Shown: positions 7,846-18,419, counted from the first letter of the stretch. The stretch is DNA of 36,330 bases from an uncultured Paracoccaceae bacterium (GCA_947501025.1 CANMUM010000017.1:1-36330); one strand, 5' to 3'. Numbers and translations are program-made. The notes: a model not told the origin generated them from the sequence alone.

Positions 7846-8346
7846 ATGAAAGACGCTCTTAAACCCCACGGATATATCACAAAAGCTTTTCATTGGCTCA
7901 CAGCGTTGTTGGTTATTTATGGATATTCAAAGGGCCTTGAAGATGTTTCTCAATTGGCTGATTCAGACTTCTTTTGGTACGAAGTTTATTTTGCATCATT
8001 CCTTGGGTTGGCATTTCTTGCGCGTTTTGTTTGGACAAAATATTTTGGTGGCTCCACACGTTTGCCGAACACAGCTCCAAAATGGGAGCATATCGCGTCA
8101 AAGGCTGTTCATATTGGTATCTATGTCAGTATTTTTATGATCGTCATTACCGGTCTTGCGATTGCATATGCCTACACTGTACCGATGCTAAACGGAACTT
8201 TCATGATGGTAATGATTTTTCTTCATGATGTGGCTGTTGCCGTGACGCCTGTCCTCGTCATTGCTCATATCGCAGGCGCTCTCTGGCATAAATTTATACG
8301 CCGAGATGGTGTCATGGAAACGATGACGGGAAGCTTTGGCAAATAA
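7846..8346 (+). CDS. Cytochrome b561-family membrane protein
   Basis: This 166-residue protein has four hydrophobic segments and the conserved histidines of the bacterial cytochrome b561/b-type (CybB-like) family. They include H16 in helix 1 (KAFHWLTALLV), H89 in the second histidine region, H127, and H141 in helix 4 (IAHIAGALWHKFIRRDG). Such proteins bind two b hemes and move electrons, often from quinol, within the inner membrane. AGAGGA lies just before the ATG. It appears monocistronic, between the pckA terminator and a convergent nitroreductase gene. Its redox partner is unknown. Confidence 0.88.
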   Translation: MKDALKPHGYITKAFHWLTALLVIYGYSKGLEDVSQLADSDFFWYEVYFASFLGLAFLARFVWTKYFGGSTRLPNTAPKWEHIASKAVHIGIYVSIFMIVITGLAIAYAYTVPMLNGTFMMVMIFLHDVAVAVTPVLVIAHIAGALWHKFIRRDGVMETMTGSFGK

Positions 8347-8374
8347 GCCTCATATATCCAGTATTACACGGTTA

Positions 8375-9031
8375 TTATATGGTGGTAAAAATTTCGTCTA
8401 AACTCAGACGTGATTTTGGAAGTTTCGCATTAAAATCATCTTCGCTTCGATATCCCAAACTGACAACTGCTACAGCTCGAAATCCTTTTTCGGGCAAACC
8501 AAATTCTTTATCAAGTACATCGGCATGAATACCTTCTAAAGGAACAGCATCAAGGCCCATAGCACCCGCTGCCAGCAATAAAGTGCCCATGTTTAAATAG
8601 ACTTGCTTTTCAAACCATGTCGGCACATCTTTGAGCTCATTTATATGAATACCCGTGAACATCGCGCGGGTGTTTTTAACCGTTGTTTTTGCGCTATCAT
8701 CGACGAAACGGCCATCCTTGTCTTCTTGCTCAATCAATTTCTCGAGATAATCATCATCAATATCTGTTTTTGCACAATATACCACAACATGAGATGCATT
8801 GATGACCTTTGGTTGGTTATATTCCATTGTACCCTTGGCGATCCGCGCTTTGCCTTCATCTATGCACGACACGATAAAATGCCATGGCTGAGAGTTCACG
8901 CTTGAAGGCGATAAACGAATGACTTCGAGCAATTGTACAAAATCTGCATCCGATATCTTTTTGCTTGGGTCGAATGCTTTTGTCGAATAACGCGCATGGG
9001 CCGCATCCACGATCGGGTGATTTGTGCTCAT
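8375..9031 (-). CDS. nfsB: Oxygen-insensitive NAD(P)H nitroreductase, NfsB-like
   Basis: This 218-residue FMN-dependent flavoprotein matches enterobacterial NfsB over its full length, with the same blocks in the same order. These are RYSTKAFDPSKK near the N-terminus, SPSSVNSQPWHFIV (FMN phosphate site), ASHVVVYCAKT, QEDKDGRF, KQVYLNMGTLLLAAGAMGLDAVP and FNAKLPKSRL near the end. Family members reduce nitroaromatics, quinones and dihydropteridine with NAD(P)H; the natural substrate here is unknown. A GGGAG ribosome site lies before the ATG. It stands alone, convergent with the cytochrome b561 gene. Confidence 0.92.
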   Translation of the reverse strand: MSTNHPIVDAAHARYSTKAFDPSKKISDADFVQLLEVIRLSPSSVNSQPWHFIVSCIDEGKARIAKGTMEYNQPKVINASHVVVYCAKTDIDDDYLEKLIEQEDKDGRFVDDSAKTTVKNTRAMFTGIHINELKDVPTWFEKQVYLNMGTLLLAAGAMGLDAVPLEGIHADVLDKEFGLPEKGFRAVAVVSLGYRSEDDFNAKLPKSRLSLDEIFTTI

Positions 9032-9102
9032 TTTGCTCTCCCTGAAATAACTATGAAGTTTCTATATATAAGCAATACACCATAAATAGTATATTTCCAA
9101 AT

Positions 9103-9128
9103 AAAAAGGCCGCCCCCATGGAGCGGCC
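9103..9128 (-). terminator. Intrinsic terminator of the serC-serA operon
   Basis: On the minus strand GGCCGC pairs with GCGGCC (9123-9128 and 9108-9113 on the plus strand), followed by a run of five T. It lies about 20 bases after the serA stop. Confidence 0.8.
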
Positions 9129-9149
9129 AGAATTTTGAGATGTCACGAT

Positions 9150-10745
9150 CTAGCTAAAATTGATGAGTTTCGCTTGCGTCACATGTGGAAGTGCTTCAAT
9201 TTCTGCCATCACATTGGCATCGAGCATCTGATCAATACCCAAGAACGCAATCGCTTCACCCCCTTTATCAGCACGACCAAGTGAGAAAGTCGCGATATTC
9301 ACGCCATGCTTTCCAAGCAATGTACCCAGTGAACCAATATAACCAGGCTCATCCGTGTTTGTTGTGTAGAGCATATTTGCGTATGGCTCAGTTTCGAGGT
9401 TAATCCCTTTGATCTGAATGAAACGAGGGCGCCCGTCAGAATAGATTGTACCCGCAACCGAACGCGTTTGGTTTTCAGTTGTCACAATTAAGCGGACATA
9501 TGAGCCAAATGCACCCTGTGCATCCTTGCGCGTTTCCGTAATTTGCATGCCGCGTTCACGCGCAACAAGTGGAGCCGAAACCATGTTCACACCACCTTCG
9601 CCGACCATAGGCAGAAGCATTGATGCAACAAGCGTTGCGGTCAATGGCTTGAGGTTCAACTCACCAACAACACCCACATATTCAATCTCGATCTCTTTGA
9701 TCGCGTTTTCAGTAACTTGACCTGCGAAGCTGCCAAGCTTCTCAACCACATTGATCCAAGGCTTCAAAAGCGGTGCTTCTTCAGCTGTAACCGATGGCGC
9801 ATTAAGCGCATTTGAGATGGCACCATTCATCAAATAATCTGACATTTGTTCAGCCACTTGAAGGGCAACATTTTCTTGCGCTTCATTTGTTGCGGCGCCC
9901 AGATGCGGTGTGCAAACCACATTGTCCAAACCAAATAACGGGTTTTCTTTTGCAGGCTCAACATCAAACACATCAAAGGCAGCGCCCGCAACATGACCTG
10001 ATTTCAACGCTTCGGCCAAAGCTTCTTCATCAACCAAACCACCTCGTGCACAGTTGACGATCCGCACGCCTTTTTTCATTTTCGCGATACGTTCCGCTGA
10101 CAAAATATTCGCAGTTTTTTCATTTTTTGGAATGTGGAGCGTAATGAAATCTGCAACTTCTAGCATATCCTCAATTGTTTCAGCTTTGGTCACGCCAAGT
10201 TGTTGCGCGCGCTCAGCACTCAAAAACGGATCAAAAGCTACAACTTTCATTTTAAGACCCAATGCACGGCTTGCAACCACCGCACCAATATTGCCACAAC
10301 CGATAAGGCCAAGTGTTTTGCCTGTGATTTCAACGCCCATAAAGCGCGACTTTTCCCATTTGCCAGCTTGCGTTGATGCATCCGCTGCTGGAATTTGGCG
10401 CGCAACAGCAAACATCATGGCAATTGCATGCTCAGCCGTTGTGATCGAATTGCCAAATGGCGTATTCATGACAACGATACCTTTGGCTGAAGCCGCAGGA
10501 ATATCCACATTATCCACACCGATACCTGCACGACCGATAACTTTAAGATTGGTCGCTTTTGCGATTAATTCAGCCGTTGCTTTTGATGCTGAACGAATAG
10601 CAAGCCCGTCATAATCACCAATGATTTCGTGAAGTTTTTCAGGGTCTTTGCCGAGCTGTGGTTGAAAATCAACCTCAACACCAGCTTTTTTGAAAATGTC
10701 GACAGCTGCTTGTGAAAGGGCGTCAGAAATAAGTACTTTGGGCAT
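9150..10745 (-). CDS. serA: D-3-phosphoglycerate dehydrogenase
   Basis: SerA oxidises 3-phosphoglycerate to 3-phosphohydroxypyruvate with NAD, the first step of serine synthesis. The 531-residue protein is the long form: catalytic and NAD-binding domains (GCGNIG at 149-154), an intervening domain (about 320-450), then a C-terminal ACT domain (about 455-531) typical of serine feedback sites. The catalytic triad of the family is visible as R234 (CARGGLVDEEAL), E263 and H281 (CTPHLGAAT). AAGGAGC precedes the ATG. It is the second gene of serC-serA, 24 bases after serC. Confidence 0.97.
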   Translation of the reverse strand: MPKVLISDALSQAAVDIFKKAGVEVDFQPQLGKDPEKLHEIIGDYDGLAIRSASKATAELIAKATNLKVIGRAGIGVDNVDIPAASAKGIVVMNTPFGNSITTAEHAIAMMFAVARQIPAADASTQAGKWEKSRFMGVEITGKTLGLIGCGNIGAVVASRALGLKMKVVAFDPFLSAERAQQLGVTKAETIEDMLEVADFITLHIPKNEKTANILSAERIAKMKKGVRIVNCARGGLVDEEALAEALKSGHVAGAAFDVFDVEPAKENPLFGLDNVVCTPHLGAATNEAQENVALQVAEQMSDYLMNGAISNALNAPSVTAEEAPLLKPWINVVEKLGSFAGQVTENAIKEIEIEYVGVVGELNLKPLTATLVASMLLPMVGEGGVNMVSAPLVARERGMQITETRKDAQGAFGSYVRLIVTTENQTRSVAGTIYSDGRPRFIQIKGINLETEPYANMLYTTNTDEPGYIGSLGTLLGKHGVNIATFSLGRADKGGEAIAFLGIDQMLDANVMAEIEALPHVTQAKLINFS

Positions 10746-10769
10746 ATCATGCTCCTTTTGAATAAATGA

Positions 10770-11954
10770 TTATTTTGATTTGAGTGTGGCATATGCGTAA
10801 TCGAGCCACTCTGTGAGAATTTCAATATCTTTGGTTTCAACGGTTGCGCCGCACCAAATACGAAGACCTGCTGGGGCATCGCGATATGAACCAAGATCAA
10901 ATGCCGCGCCTTCGCCATCTAGAAACTTCACCATAGATTTTGCGAATGCCGCATCATCCTCAAGTGATGAATCTGTCAACTTCAAACAAACCGACGTGTT
11001 TGAACGTTGTGTCGGCTCTGCACATAGATTGGCAATCCAATCACGGCTATCAACCCAAGACTGCAATGCTGTGAAATTTGCATCTGCGCGGGCACGCATC
11101 GCTTTCAAACCGCCAATTTCTTCAACCCATAAAAGAGCATCAAGCGCATCAGCAATTGCCATCATTGAAACCGTGTTGATCGTTGCGCCTGTGAAAATAC
11201 CGCTGATCAATTTACCTGCTTTTGTAAGGCGGAAGATTTTTGGCAATGGGCGTGGTGGTGTGAAGTTTTCTAAACGCTCCACTGCGCGCGGGCTCAAAAT
11301 GAGCACCCCATGTGCGCCTTCACCGCCAAGAACTTTTTGCCAACTAAATGTTGCCACATCAATTTTATTCCAAGGTAAATCTTGCGCATAAACAGCCGAA
11401 GTTGCATCGACAAATGTGAGGCCTTCGCGATCATCAGAAATGAAATCACCATTGGCGACACGCACACCCGATGTCGTACCGTTCCATGTGAATACAAGAT
11501 CCGCATCTTTTCGGGCAGCTGACATATCAGGCAATTCGCCATAAGCCGCTTCGTGAATTTTCACATCATCAAGCTTCAATTGCTTGGTGATATCCGTGAC
11601 CCAACCCGCGGAAAAGCTTTCCCATGCAAATGCATCCACAGGACGCGCCCCAAGCATCGACCACATTGCGGCTTCAAAAGCACCTGTATCTGATGCGGGC
11701 ATAATTCCAATTACATAATCTTTTGGAAGCTCAAGCGTTTCATGCATACGTTGTATCACATCAGCGATCTGCGCCTTTGGGCCAGCTGCTCGGTGCGAGC
11801 GCCCCATATAAGCATGCTTAGCAACAGCATCAAAAGACCAGCCAGGGCGTTTGGGACACGGGCCAGAAGAAAAACTTGGGTTAGAGGGAATAGAATTGGG
11901 TCGCGCGATTTCACCTTGCGCTGAGGTATCTACTGAATTCACAGCAAACTCCAT
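10770..11954 (-). CDS. serC: Phosphoserine aminotransferase
   Basis: SerC transfers an amino group from glutamate to 3-phosphohydroxypyruvate, the second step of serine synthesis. It also acts in pyridoxal phosphate synthesis. The 394-residue protein is the alphaproteobacterial type, with NFSSGPC-like NPSFSSGPCPKRPGW near residue 26 and the pyridoxal phosphate lysine K207 in TFSWQKVLGGEGAHG. Position 11954 gives MEFAVNSVD, about 20 residues before the conserved core, which is plausible for the group. A structured leader precedes the gene. SerB is not in the window. Confidence 0.96.
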   Translation of the reverse strand: MEFAVNSVDTSAQGEIARPNSIPSNPSFSSGPCPKRPGWSFDAVAKHAYMGRSHRAAGPKAQIADVIQRMHETLELPKDYVIGIMPASDTGAFEAAMWSMLGARPVDAFAWESFSAGWVTDITKQLKLDDVKIHEAAYGELPDMSAARKDADLVFTWNGTTSGVRVANGDFISDDREGLTFVDATSAVYAQDLPWNKIDVATFSWQKVLGGEGAHGVLILSPRAVERLENFTPPRPLPKIFRLTKAGKLISGIFTGATINTVSMMAIADALDALLWVEEIGGLKAMRARADANFTALQSWVDSRDWIANLCAEPTQRSNTSVCLKLTDSSLEDDAAFAKSMVKFLDGEGAAFDLGSYRDAPAGLRIWCGATVETKDIEILTEWLDYAYATLKSK

Positions 11955-11977
11955 TTATGAACGATATGCTAAGAGTT

Positions 11978-12027
11978 CCGCCGCACTCGTTCATGCCCGC
12001 GACGACACCCGCAGCCTTCATATGCGG
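11978..12027 (-). promoter_or_regulatory. Structured leader upstream of serC, candidate serC RNA motif
   Basis: Read on the minus strand, the leader holds two hairpins. The first is CCGCA/TGCGG with a 9-nt loop (12023-12027 pairing with 12009-12013). The second is a 7-bp GC-rich stem TCGTCGC/GCGGCGG with a 14-nt loop (11999-12005 with 11978-11984). The second ends 24 nt before the serC start codon. A conserved RNA called the serC motif is known upstream of serC in alphaproteobacteria, and position and two-hairpin shape agree. I could not align it to the model, so the assignment is tentative. Confidence 0.45.
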
Positions 12028-12179
12028 ATTCGCTTCATAAATCAACATTATATTCAACGCGTTTTTATGGACTATAAATAATCATCTAAATGCCGATTTT
12101 AAATATTTTTGGTTTATTGTAGGCTCCGCGCTAGATTTTTGCGTCAAAAATGCCTATCTCAGTAACAAAGTTATGATAA

Positions 12180-12511
<332 letters not shown>

Positions 12512-12512
<1 letters not shown>

Positions 12513-13876
12513 TGGACCTTTTCGAAGACGTTCCTCAAAAGGATAATACTCCTGTTTTTTCAGTGAGCGAGCTTTCGGGTGCTTTGAAAAAAACGGTAGA
12601 GGGAGCGTTTTCGAATGTCCGTTTACGTGGCGAAATTGGGCGTGTCACTCGCCCTGCATCTGGTCATGTTTATCTGGATCTCAAAGATGATAAATCGGTT
12701 ATCAATTGCAATATTTGGCGGCCAATTGTTTCGCGGCTTGATGTGTTTCCCGAAGAGGGCATGGAAGTCGTTGCCACAGGTAAGCTATCGACCTATGCAC
12801 CCAATTCAAAATATAATTTCATCATAGAAACACTCGAAATCGCGGGTGAGGGAGCGCTCATGGCGCTGCTTGAAAAGCGCAAAAAAGCACTTTCTGCAGA
12901 GGGCTTATTCGATGCGGGTCGCAAACAGCTCCTGCCTTATCTCCCTAAACGTATCGGGGTTATCACTTCACGAACAGGCGCGGTTATTCGAGATATATTG
13001 CACAGGCTTTCAGATCGTTTTCCAAGCGAGGTCATTTTGTGGCCGGTTACCGTTCAAGGCGAAAAATGCGCCGATGAGGTTGTCACCGCTATTGAAGGCT
13101 TTAACGCTCTTTCGTTTGATCATCCGCTTCGCCCTGATGTGCTTATTGTTGCACGTGGGGGCGGCTCGATTGAAGATCTTTGGGGATTTAATGAAGAACG
13201 CGTTGTGCGTGCAGCGGCGAATTCCAATCTACCGCTTATCTCTGCTGTCGGGCATGAAACCGATACGACATTAATTGATTTTGCATCTGATAAACGCGCG
13301 CCCACGCCAACAGCCGCGGCTGAAATGGCTGTGCCTGTCCGAACTGAACTTCTCGCGACGATTGCTGATCTTGATGCAAGACGTTTGCGTACAACAGCGC
13401 GAATGATGGAGCAAAAAAATAGGCAGCTTCGCGACCTATCGAGAAGCCTTCCACGTGCGCAAAATTTGCTTGATACACCAAGACAACGCCTTGACCTTGC
13501 CAGCTCAAAAATTGGATCAGCCCTTTCAAAACAAGTCGGAGTAAAGCGCAATAAATTTGCTATGACAGCCGGGCAGCTCAGTGCACAAACCATTTTGCGC
13601 AATGTTGAACGCAAACGTTCTGAATTAAATATAAAATCACAGAATCTTACCCCTGCTCTCACGCGTAAGCTGCGCGATTCACGCAAGCAGCTCGACGGGG
13701 CAGATCGGCTCTTGAACGCACTCTCATATAAAAGTATTCTCAAACGCGGCTACGCAGTTATCCGAAATTCAGAAGGCAAGGTTCTAAGCAATTTCTCACA
13801 GACTTCTGTAGAAGCACAAATTACAATTGAACAACATGATGGCACGACGCATGCTGCTGTAAAAACCAAAGGTTAG
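12512..13876 (+). CDS. xseA: Exodeoxyribonuclease VII large subunit
   Basis: XseA is the catalytic subunit of exonuclease VII, which trims single-stranded DNA from both ends during repair. The 454-residue protein has an N-terminal OB-fold (about 12-110, including VRLRGEIGRVTRPASGHVYL) and the catalytic domain with RIGVITSRTGAVIRDI, VLIVARGGGSIEDLW and ISAVGHETDTTLIDF. A long coiled coil (about 285-400) and a short C-terminal segment (LKRGYAVIRN) follow. Length and order are normal. The small subunit gene xseB is not adjacent and lies outside the window. FtsY begins two bases after the stop. Confidence 0.96.
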
Positions 13877-13878
13877 AA

Positions 13879-15072
13879 ATGTCATTTTTCAAAAAACTTA
13901 AAGACCGCCTAACCAGATCATCGTCCAAATTAGATGAAGGCTTAGGCGAGCTATTTGAAGGTGGTGAAGAAGCCCCTGCTATTGAAGATGTGCGTGAAGA
14001 GCTACCAGTGACTCAACCCGAAGTTGATCTTAGCCAAGCACCAGTGAACGAAGACATTATTGAGAAAACTGAACCGGCAGTTGAGCCGAAAGCTCCCACG
14101 CAAAAAGCCGTTCCTAAAAAAGAAGCTGAGCCAGCTACGGAAGCTCCCAAGAAAAAACGGCGTGCATTTGGATTGCTTCCTGCAAAAGAAGAAGCGCCAG
14201 CTGAACCAAAAAAGCCAACCGTCTCTGAAACCGATAAGCGCAAGCATGTGCTTGATGATGCGATGCTTGAAGGCTTGGAAGAAACGCTTATCATGTCGGA
14301 TATCGGTGGAGACATGGCGCTCAAAATTTCAGCGGCTTTATCTGCTGAAAAATTTGGCAAGACGATCACTCTTCACGAAATGAAAACAATTATGGCGCGT
14401 GAAATGGCCGCTGTTCTTGAACCTGTTGCACGCCCAATGCCCCTTGGAACAGCGCGCCCGCAAGTTGTGCTTGTGGTGGGTGTCAACGGCTCTGGAAAAA
14501 CGACAACCATTGGCAAATTAGCACTTCAATTCAAGGGCGCAGGCAAATCTGTAATGGTTGCGGCATGTGACACTTTCCGTGCTGCCGCCGTTGAGCAACT
14601 TGCGATTTGGGGCGAGCGTGCGGGCGTTCCCGTCATGCGCGCAGAAATGAATTCAGACCCTGCGTCTCTTGCATATGATGCGATGAAACGCGCTACCGAT
14701 GAGGGCGTGGATATTTTGATGGTTGATACAGCAGGTAGACTTCAAAACCGCACTGATTTGATGGAGGAACTTGGTAAAATCAAGCGTGTGCTTTCCAAGC
14801 AAGATCCAAGCGCGCCGCATAATACAATCCTAGTCCTTGATGCAACAACGGGTCAAAACGCGCTCAAACAAGTTGAAGAATTTTCGAAAGTTGCAGATGT
14901 GACTGGACTGGTCATGACCAAGCTTGATGGTACGGCAAAGGGCGGCATTCTTGTTGCCCTCGCCCATAAATTCGGCAAGCCTATCCACGCCATTGGAGTG
15001 GGCGAAAGTATTGATGATCTCCAGCCATTTGACCCACAAGAATTTGCAAATGCGCTTGCTGGCTTGAACTGA
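13879..15072 (+). CDS. ftsY: Signal recognition particle receptor FtsY
   Basis: FtsY docks SRP-ribosome complexes at the inner membrane so membrane proteins insert during translation. The 397-residue protein has an acidic, proline- and glutamate-rich A domain (about 15-118). The NG GTPase domain follows, with P-loop GVNGSGKTTT (201-210), DTFRAAAVEQL, DTAGRLQNR and TKLDGTAKGG. The N-terminus FFKKLKDRL is the basic amphipathic membrane-binding helix. The gene is followed after 51 bases by a transporter gene and yciB, an order I associate with Rhodobacterales. Confidence 0.97.
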   Translation: MSFFKKLKDRLTRSSSKLDEGLGELFEGGEEAPAIEDVREELPVTQPEVDLSQAPVNEDIIEKTEPAVEPKAPTQKAVPKKEAEPATEAPKKKRRAFGLLPAKEEAPAEPKKPTVSETDKRKHVLDDAMLEGLEETLIMSDIGGDMALKISAALSAEKFGKTITLHEMKTIMAREMAAVLEPVARPMPLGTARPQVVLVVGVNGSGKTTTIGKLALQFKGAGKSVMVAACDTFRAAAVEQLAIWGERAGVPVMRAEMNSDPASLAYDAMKRATDEGVDILMVDTAGRLQNRTDLMEELGKIKRVLSKQDPSAPHNTILVLDATTGQNALKQVEEFSKVADVTGLVMTKLDGTAKGGILVALAHKFGKPIHAIGVGESIDDLQPFDPQEFANALAGLN

Positions 15073-15123
15073 TTGTATATATTCCAAATGTGCCTTCGTG
15101 CTGAGTTAAATTAGGACAAAGCC

Positions 15124-16032
15124 ATGACCGATTTTTTTAATTCACTAGCAAGCTCGCCAAATGCTGCGAATATCGCCTTCATCCTCGCTTTGATATCAGC
15201 GATTTCACATTCTATCTTTGGGGCTTTGCAAAAAGATCAGAACGACCCTTTTTTGGTTCGGTCGGCGATTGATTTTTGGTTTTGTATATTATGGCTTCCC
15301 ATTGGTCTTTTTGTCATGCCATGGCCAACGGCCTATGAATGGCTGCTTATCGCTGGGCTTTTGCCAATTCATACGGCTTATAAGGCGGCACTTGCAATGG
15401 CATATCGCAATGGCGATTTCTCATTTATATACCCCATTGCCCGCGGGTCTTCACCGTTTTTCACGGCACTGCTTGGCTTTATCATATTTGGCGATGTTCT
15501 TCATGGCTCGCAATGGGTTGGTGTATTAATCATTTCACTCTCAATCATGGCGATGGCGATCGAAGCTGTAAGGCGCAACAAGCTTGATCCCAAAATGCTA
15601 AAAGCGGCCACATGGTTTGCGCTTCTGACTGGCGCGCTCATTACAACCTATTCAATTTACGATACCTTTGGTGTACGCGAGAGTCGCAATCCACTCATAT
15701 TCCTCACTTGGTTCTATGTGATTGATGGCTGGCTATTTCCGCTTATCGCTTTTTTGAAGTGCAAAACAATTAACCCCGTAAATGGATATTCAAAACTTGC
15801 ATGGAAGGGTTTTTACACAAGCCTGTTTGGTATTCTTTCATTTACCGCGATCTTCGTGGCTTCTGATATTGGCCGCATTGGAGAGGTTTTTGCAATACGC
15901 GAAACATCGGTGATTTTCGCTGCTCTTATCGGATTTTTATTTCTTCGTGAAAAAGTCTCACCATTGCGTTTTCTCCTAATTGGTCTTATTGCCATTGGTG
16001 CAATTCTAATCAAAGTTGGGAGCCTCGGATGA
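15124..16032 (+). CDS. EamA/DMT-superfamily membrane transporter
   Basis: The 302-residue protein has ten predicted hydrophobic helices in two repeated halves, the layout of EamA-type drug/metabolite transporters. The typical end-of-domain pattern appears twice: GFIIFGDVLHGSQWVGVLIISLSI in the first half and GFLFLREKVSPLRFLLIGLIAIG-like sequence at the end of the second. Members export amino acids, nucleotides or drugs; the substrate here cannot be told. AGGACA lies before the ATG. The stop overlaps the yciB start by four bases (ATGA), so the two are probably translated together. Confidence 0.88.
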   Translation: MTDFFNSLASSPNAANIAFILALISAISHSIFGALQKDQNDPFLVRSAIDFWFCILWLPIGLFVMPWPTAYEWLLIAGLLPIHTAYKAALAMAYRNGDFSFIYPIARGSSPFFTALLGFIIFGDVLHGSQWVGVLIISLSIMAMAIEAVRRNKLDPKMLKAATWFALLTGALITTYSIYDTFGVRESRNPLIFLTWFYVIDGWLFPLIAFLKCKTINPVNGYSKLAWKGFYTSLFGILSFTAIFVASDIGRIGEVFAIRETSVIFAALIGFLFLREKVSPLRFLLIGLIAIGAILIKVGSLG

Positions 16033-16661
16033 GTGCCGAAAATAACAATAGCACCAAACAAATCAATCCAATGCTTAAGCTCATTCTTGAGATTGGGCCA
16101 CTAGGCATTTATTTCTGGGCTTTCAAAAAATTCGCGGAAACGCCGCTTGAGCTATTTGGGCAGTCTTACACTGGTCTTGTTGCTGCGATGGTCTTTTTCA
16201 TCCCAGCGACAATTATTGGCATCGCCATTACATATGCCTTAACACGCGAGATATCGCGAATGGCCATCTTCACCCTCGTTCTCATCACGCTTATTGGTGG
16301 TGTGACATTGTTTTTCAACGATGATTATTTTGTGAAATTACGTCCAACAATTGTGAATGCATTATTTGGATTGATCCTCGCATTTGGGCTTTGGGTTCAA
16401 AAGAAATCATATTTCCAATATCTAATGGGCGAAGTAATGCCGCTAAAAGATTCAGGATGGTTTATCTTAACGCGCAACTTTATCTTCTTCTTTTTTGCCA
16501 ATGCGATCATTAATGAATTTGTTCGCAATTTTATGAGCGATAGCGCGTTCGCATTTTGGGATACATTCGGACAAATGGGATTAACATTTGTATTCTTTGC
16601 CGCACAATTCCCACTGCTTTCCAAACATGTCGATCAGTCCAAAATGGAGAAAATGAAATGA
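16029..16661 (+). CDS. yciB: Inner-membrane protein YciB (septation protein A family)
   Basis: This 210-residue protein has about five to six membrane helices. Its sequence blocks are diagnostic of YciB/Isp[20 protein letters not shown] near the start, [16 protein letters not shown] in the middle, and [24 protein letters not shown] later. The family affects cell-envelope integrity and septation; the molecular activity is not settled. It overlaps the transporter gene by 4 bases and the lysS start by 4 bases (ATGA). Confidence 0.94.
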   Translation: MSAENNNSTKQINPMLKLILEIGPLGIYFWAFKKFAETPLELFGQSYTGLVAAMVFFIPATIIGIAITYALTREISRMAIFTLVLITLIGGVTLFFNDDYFVKLRPTIVNALFGLILAFGLWVQKKSYFQYLMGEVMPLKDSGWFILTRNFIFFFFANAIINEFVRNFMSDSAFAFWDTFGQMGLTFVFFAAQFPLLSKHVDQSKMEKMK

Positions 16662-18223
16662 GCAATATGCGTGACGCTGGTCTAAATTCAAAAGCTTGGC
16701 CATTTGAAGAAGCGCGTAAGCTTCTCAAGCGCTATGAAAACAAGATGCCGGAAAAAGGATATGTTCTTTTTGAAACAGGATATGGTCCATCTGGTCTTCC
16801 TCATATCGGCACATTTGGCGAGGTCGCACGCACGACGATGATTCGCAAGGCCTTCGAGGTTATTTCGGATATTCCAACACGGCTTATTTGTTTTTCTGAT
16901 GATATAGACGGCATGCGCAAAGTCCCAGAGAATGTGCCCAATCGTGATATGTTGACTGAGAACTTACACCGTCCGCTGACATCTGTTCCTGATCCATTTG
17001 GTGAATTCGAAAGCTTTGGCCATCATAACAATGCGATGCTCAGACGCTTCCTTGATACATTTGGTTTTGAGTATGAATTTATATCTGCGACAGAGTTTTA
17101 CAAAACTGGGAAATTTGATGAGATATTGCTCAGGGCTACCGAGCGCTATGACGACATTATGGCGGTGATGCTCAAATCACTTCGTGAAGAGCGCCAGCAA
17201 ACATATTCCATATTCCTACCGATATCACCAAAAACGGGTCGCGTTCTTTATGTGCCTATGAAAAATGTGGATGCGAAAAATGGAACGATCACTTTTGATG
17301 ATGAAGGTGAAGAAACCACGCTTCCCGTCACGGGTGGCAATGTGAAGCTACAATGGAAGCCTGACTTTGGCGCGCGTTGGGCGGCACTTGACGTAGACTT
17401 TGAAATGTATGGCAAAGACCACTCAACCAACACGCCGATTTACGATCGCATTTGCCAAATTTTAGGTGGAAAAAAACCTGAGCACTTCACTTACGAATTG
17501 TTCCTTGATGATCAAGGTCACAAAATTTCAAAATCTTCGGGCAATGGTTTGACGATTGATGAATGGCTGACATATGCATCTTCGGAAAGCTTGAGTTATT
17601 TTATGTATCTCAAACCCAAAACCGCAAAGCGTATGCATTTTGATGTGATCCCAAAAGCGGTTGATGAATATCATCAACAACTGCGCGCTTATGAAAACCA
17701 AGACGAAACGGCACGGGCAAATAATCCAGTTTTCCATATCCATGGCGGCAACCCACCGAAATCTGATATGGCTGTTGGATATGCGATGTTGCTTAATCTG
17801 GCATCGGCTGCTGGCACCCAAGATCCCGACGTTCTTTGGGGCTTTATTCGTTCATATGCTCCCGAAGCTAGCCCCGAAAACAACCCATCTCTGAATGATG
17901 CGGTTGGGCACGCGATTGCATATGTGCGTGATTTTGTTGAGCCAAATAAGCAATATCGTGAGCCGACTGAGCTTGAGCGCAAAGCCCTTACAGATTTAGC
18001 AGATAGATTGAGCAATTGGGATGAGGCCGCCGAGGCTGATGCGCTTCAAAGCATGGTATTTGCAGTTGGTAAAGAGCATGGTTTTGAGCCGCTTCGTGAC
18101 TGGTTTAAGGCGATTTACGAAGTGCTACTTGGCGCATCTCAAGGTCCGCGCTTTGGTGGGTTTATTGCGCTTTACGGCGTTGATGCAACTGTCAACATGA
18201 TTAAAACGGCTCTTGCGCGTTAG
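16658..18223 (+). CDS. lysS: Lysyl-tRNA synthetase, class I (archaeal type)
   Basis: This enzyme charges tRNA-Lys. It is the class I form (Rossmann fold), unrelated to the class II enzyme of most bacteria and widespread in alphaproteobacteria and archaea. The class I signatures are HIGT (49-52, in [10 protein letters not shown]) and KISKS (289-293, in [12 protein letters not shown]). The start at 16658 has GGAG upstream and overlaps the yciB stop by four bases. The open frame reaches back to 16556 inside yciB, but that part reads as nonsense. The protein is then 521 residues, normal for the family. I see no class II copy in the window. Confidence 0.96.
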   Translation: MSNMRDAGLNSKAWPFEEARKLLKRYENKMPEKGYVLFETGYGPSGLPHIGTFGEVARTTMIRKAFEVISDIPTRLICFSDDIDGMRKVPENVPNRDMLTENLHRPLTSVPDPFGEFESFGHHNNAMLRRFLDTFGFEYEFISATEFYKTGKFDEILLRATERYDDIMAVMLKSLREERQQTYSIFLPISPKTGRVLYVPMKNVDAKNGTITFDDEGEETTLPVTGGNVKLQWKPDFGARWAALDVDFEMYGKDHSTNTPIYDRICQILGGKKPEHFTYELFLDDQGHKISKSSGNGLTIDEWLTYASSESLSYFMYLKPKTAKRMHFDVIPKAVDEYHQQLRAYENQDETARANNPVFHIHGGNPPKSDMAVGYAMLLNLASAAGTQDPDVLWGFIRSYAPEASPENNPSLNDAVGHAIAYVRDFVEPNKQYREPTELERKALTDLADRLSNWDEAAEADALQSMVFAVGKEHGFEPLRDWFKAIYEVLLGASQGPRFGGFIALYGVDATVNMIKTALAR

Positions 18224-18249
18224 CACGACAAATGCCTGACATAGACGTT

Positions 18250-18270
18250 CAATCAAATGATTGCAGTTTT
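18250..18270 (+). terminator. Weak candidate terminator after lysS
   Basis: CAATCA (18250-18255) and TGATTG (18258-18263) form a six-pair dyad with a very short loop, followed by a T-rich stretch. The stem is weak and the loop too tight as drawn, so termination here is uncertain. Confidence 0.25.
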
Positions 18271-18419
18271 ATTGTTTTGTATTCTTGTTTATCTCGATCC
18301 GAGGCGCTGGCATTTGGAGCGTTGATAGTGATAAAATTACTATAACTTAGTTTCTAAAATACGAAACAATGGCTTACAAAGGCTGACCTTAATTCTATTT
18401 TGAGATAAAGCGCTTAATT

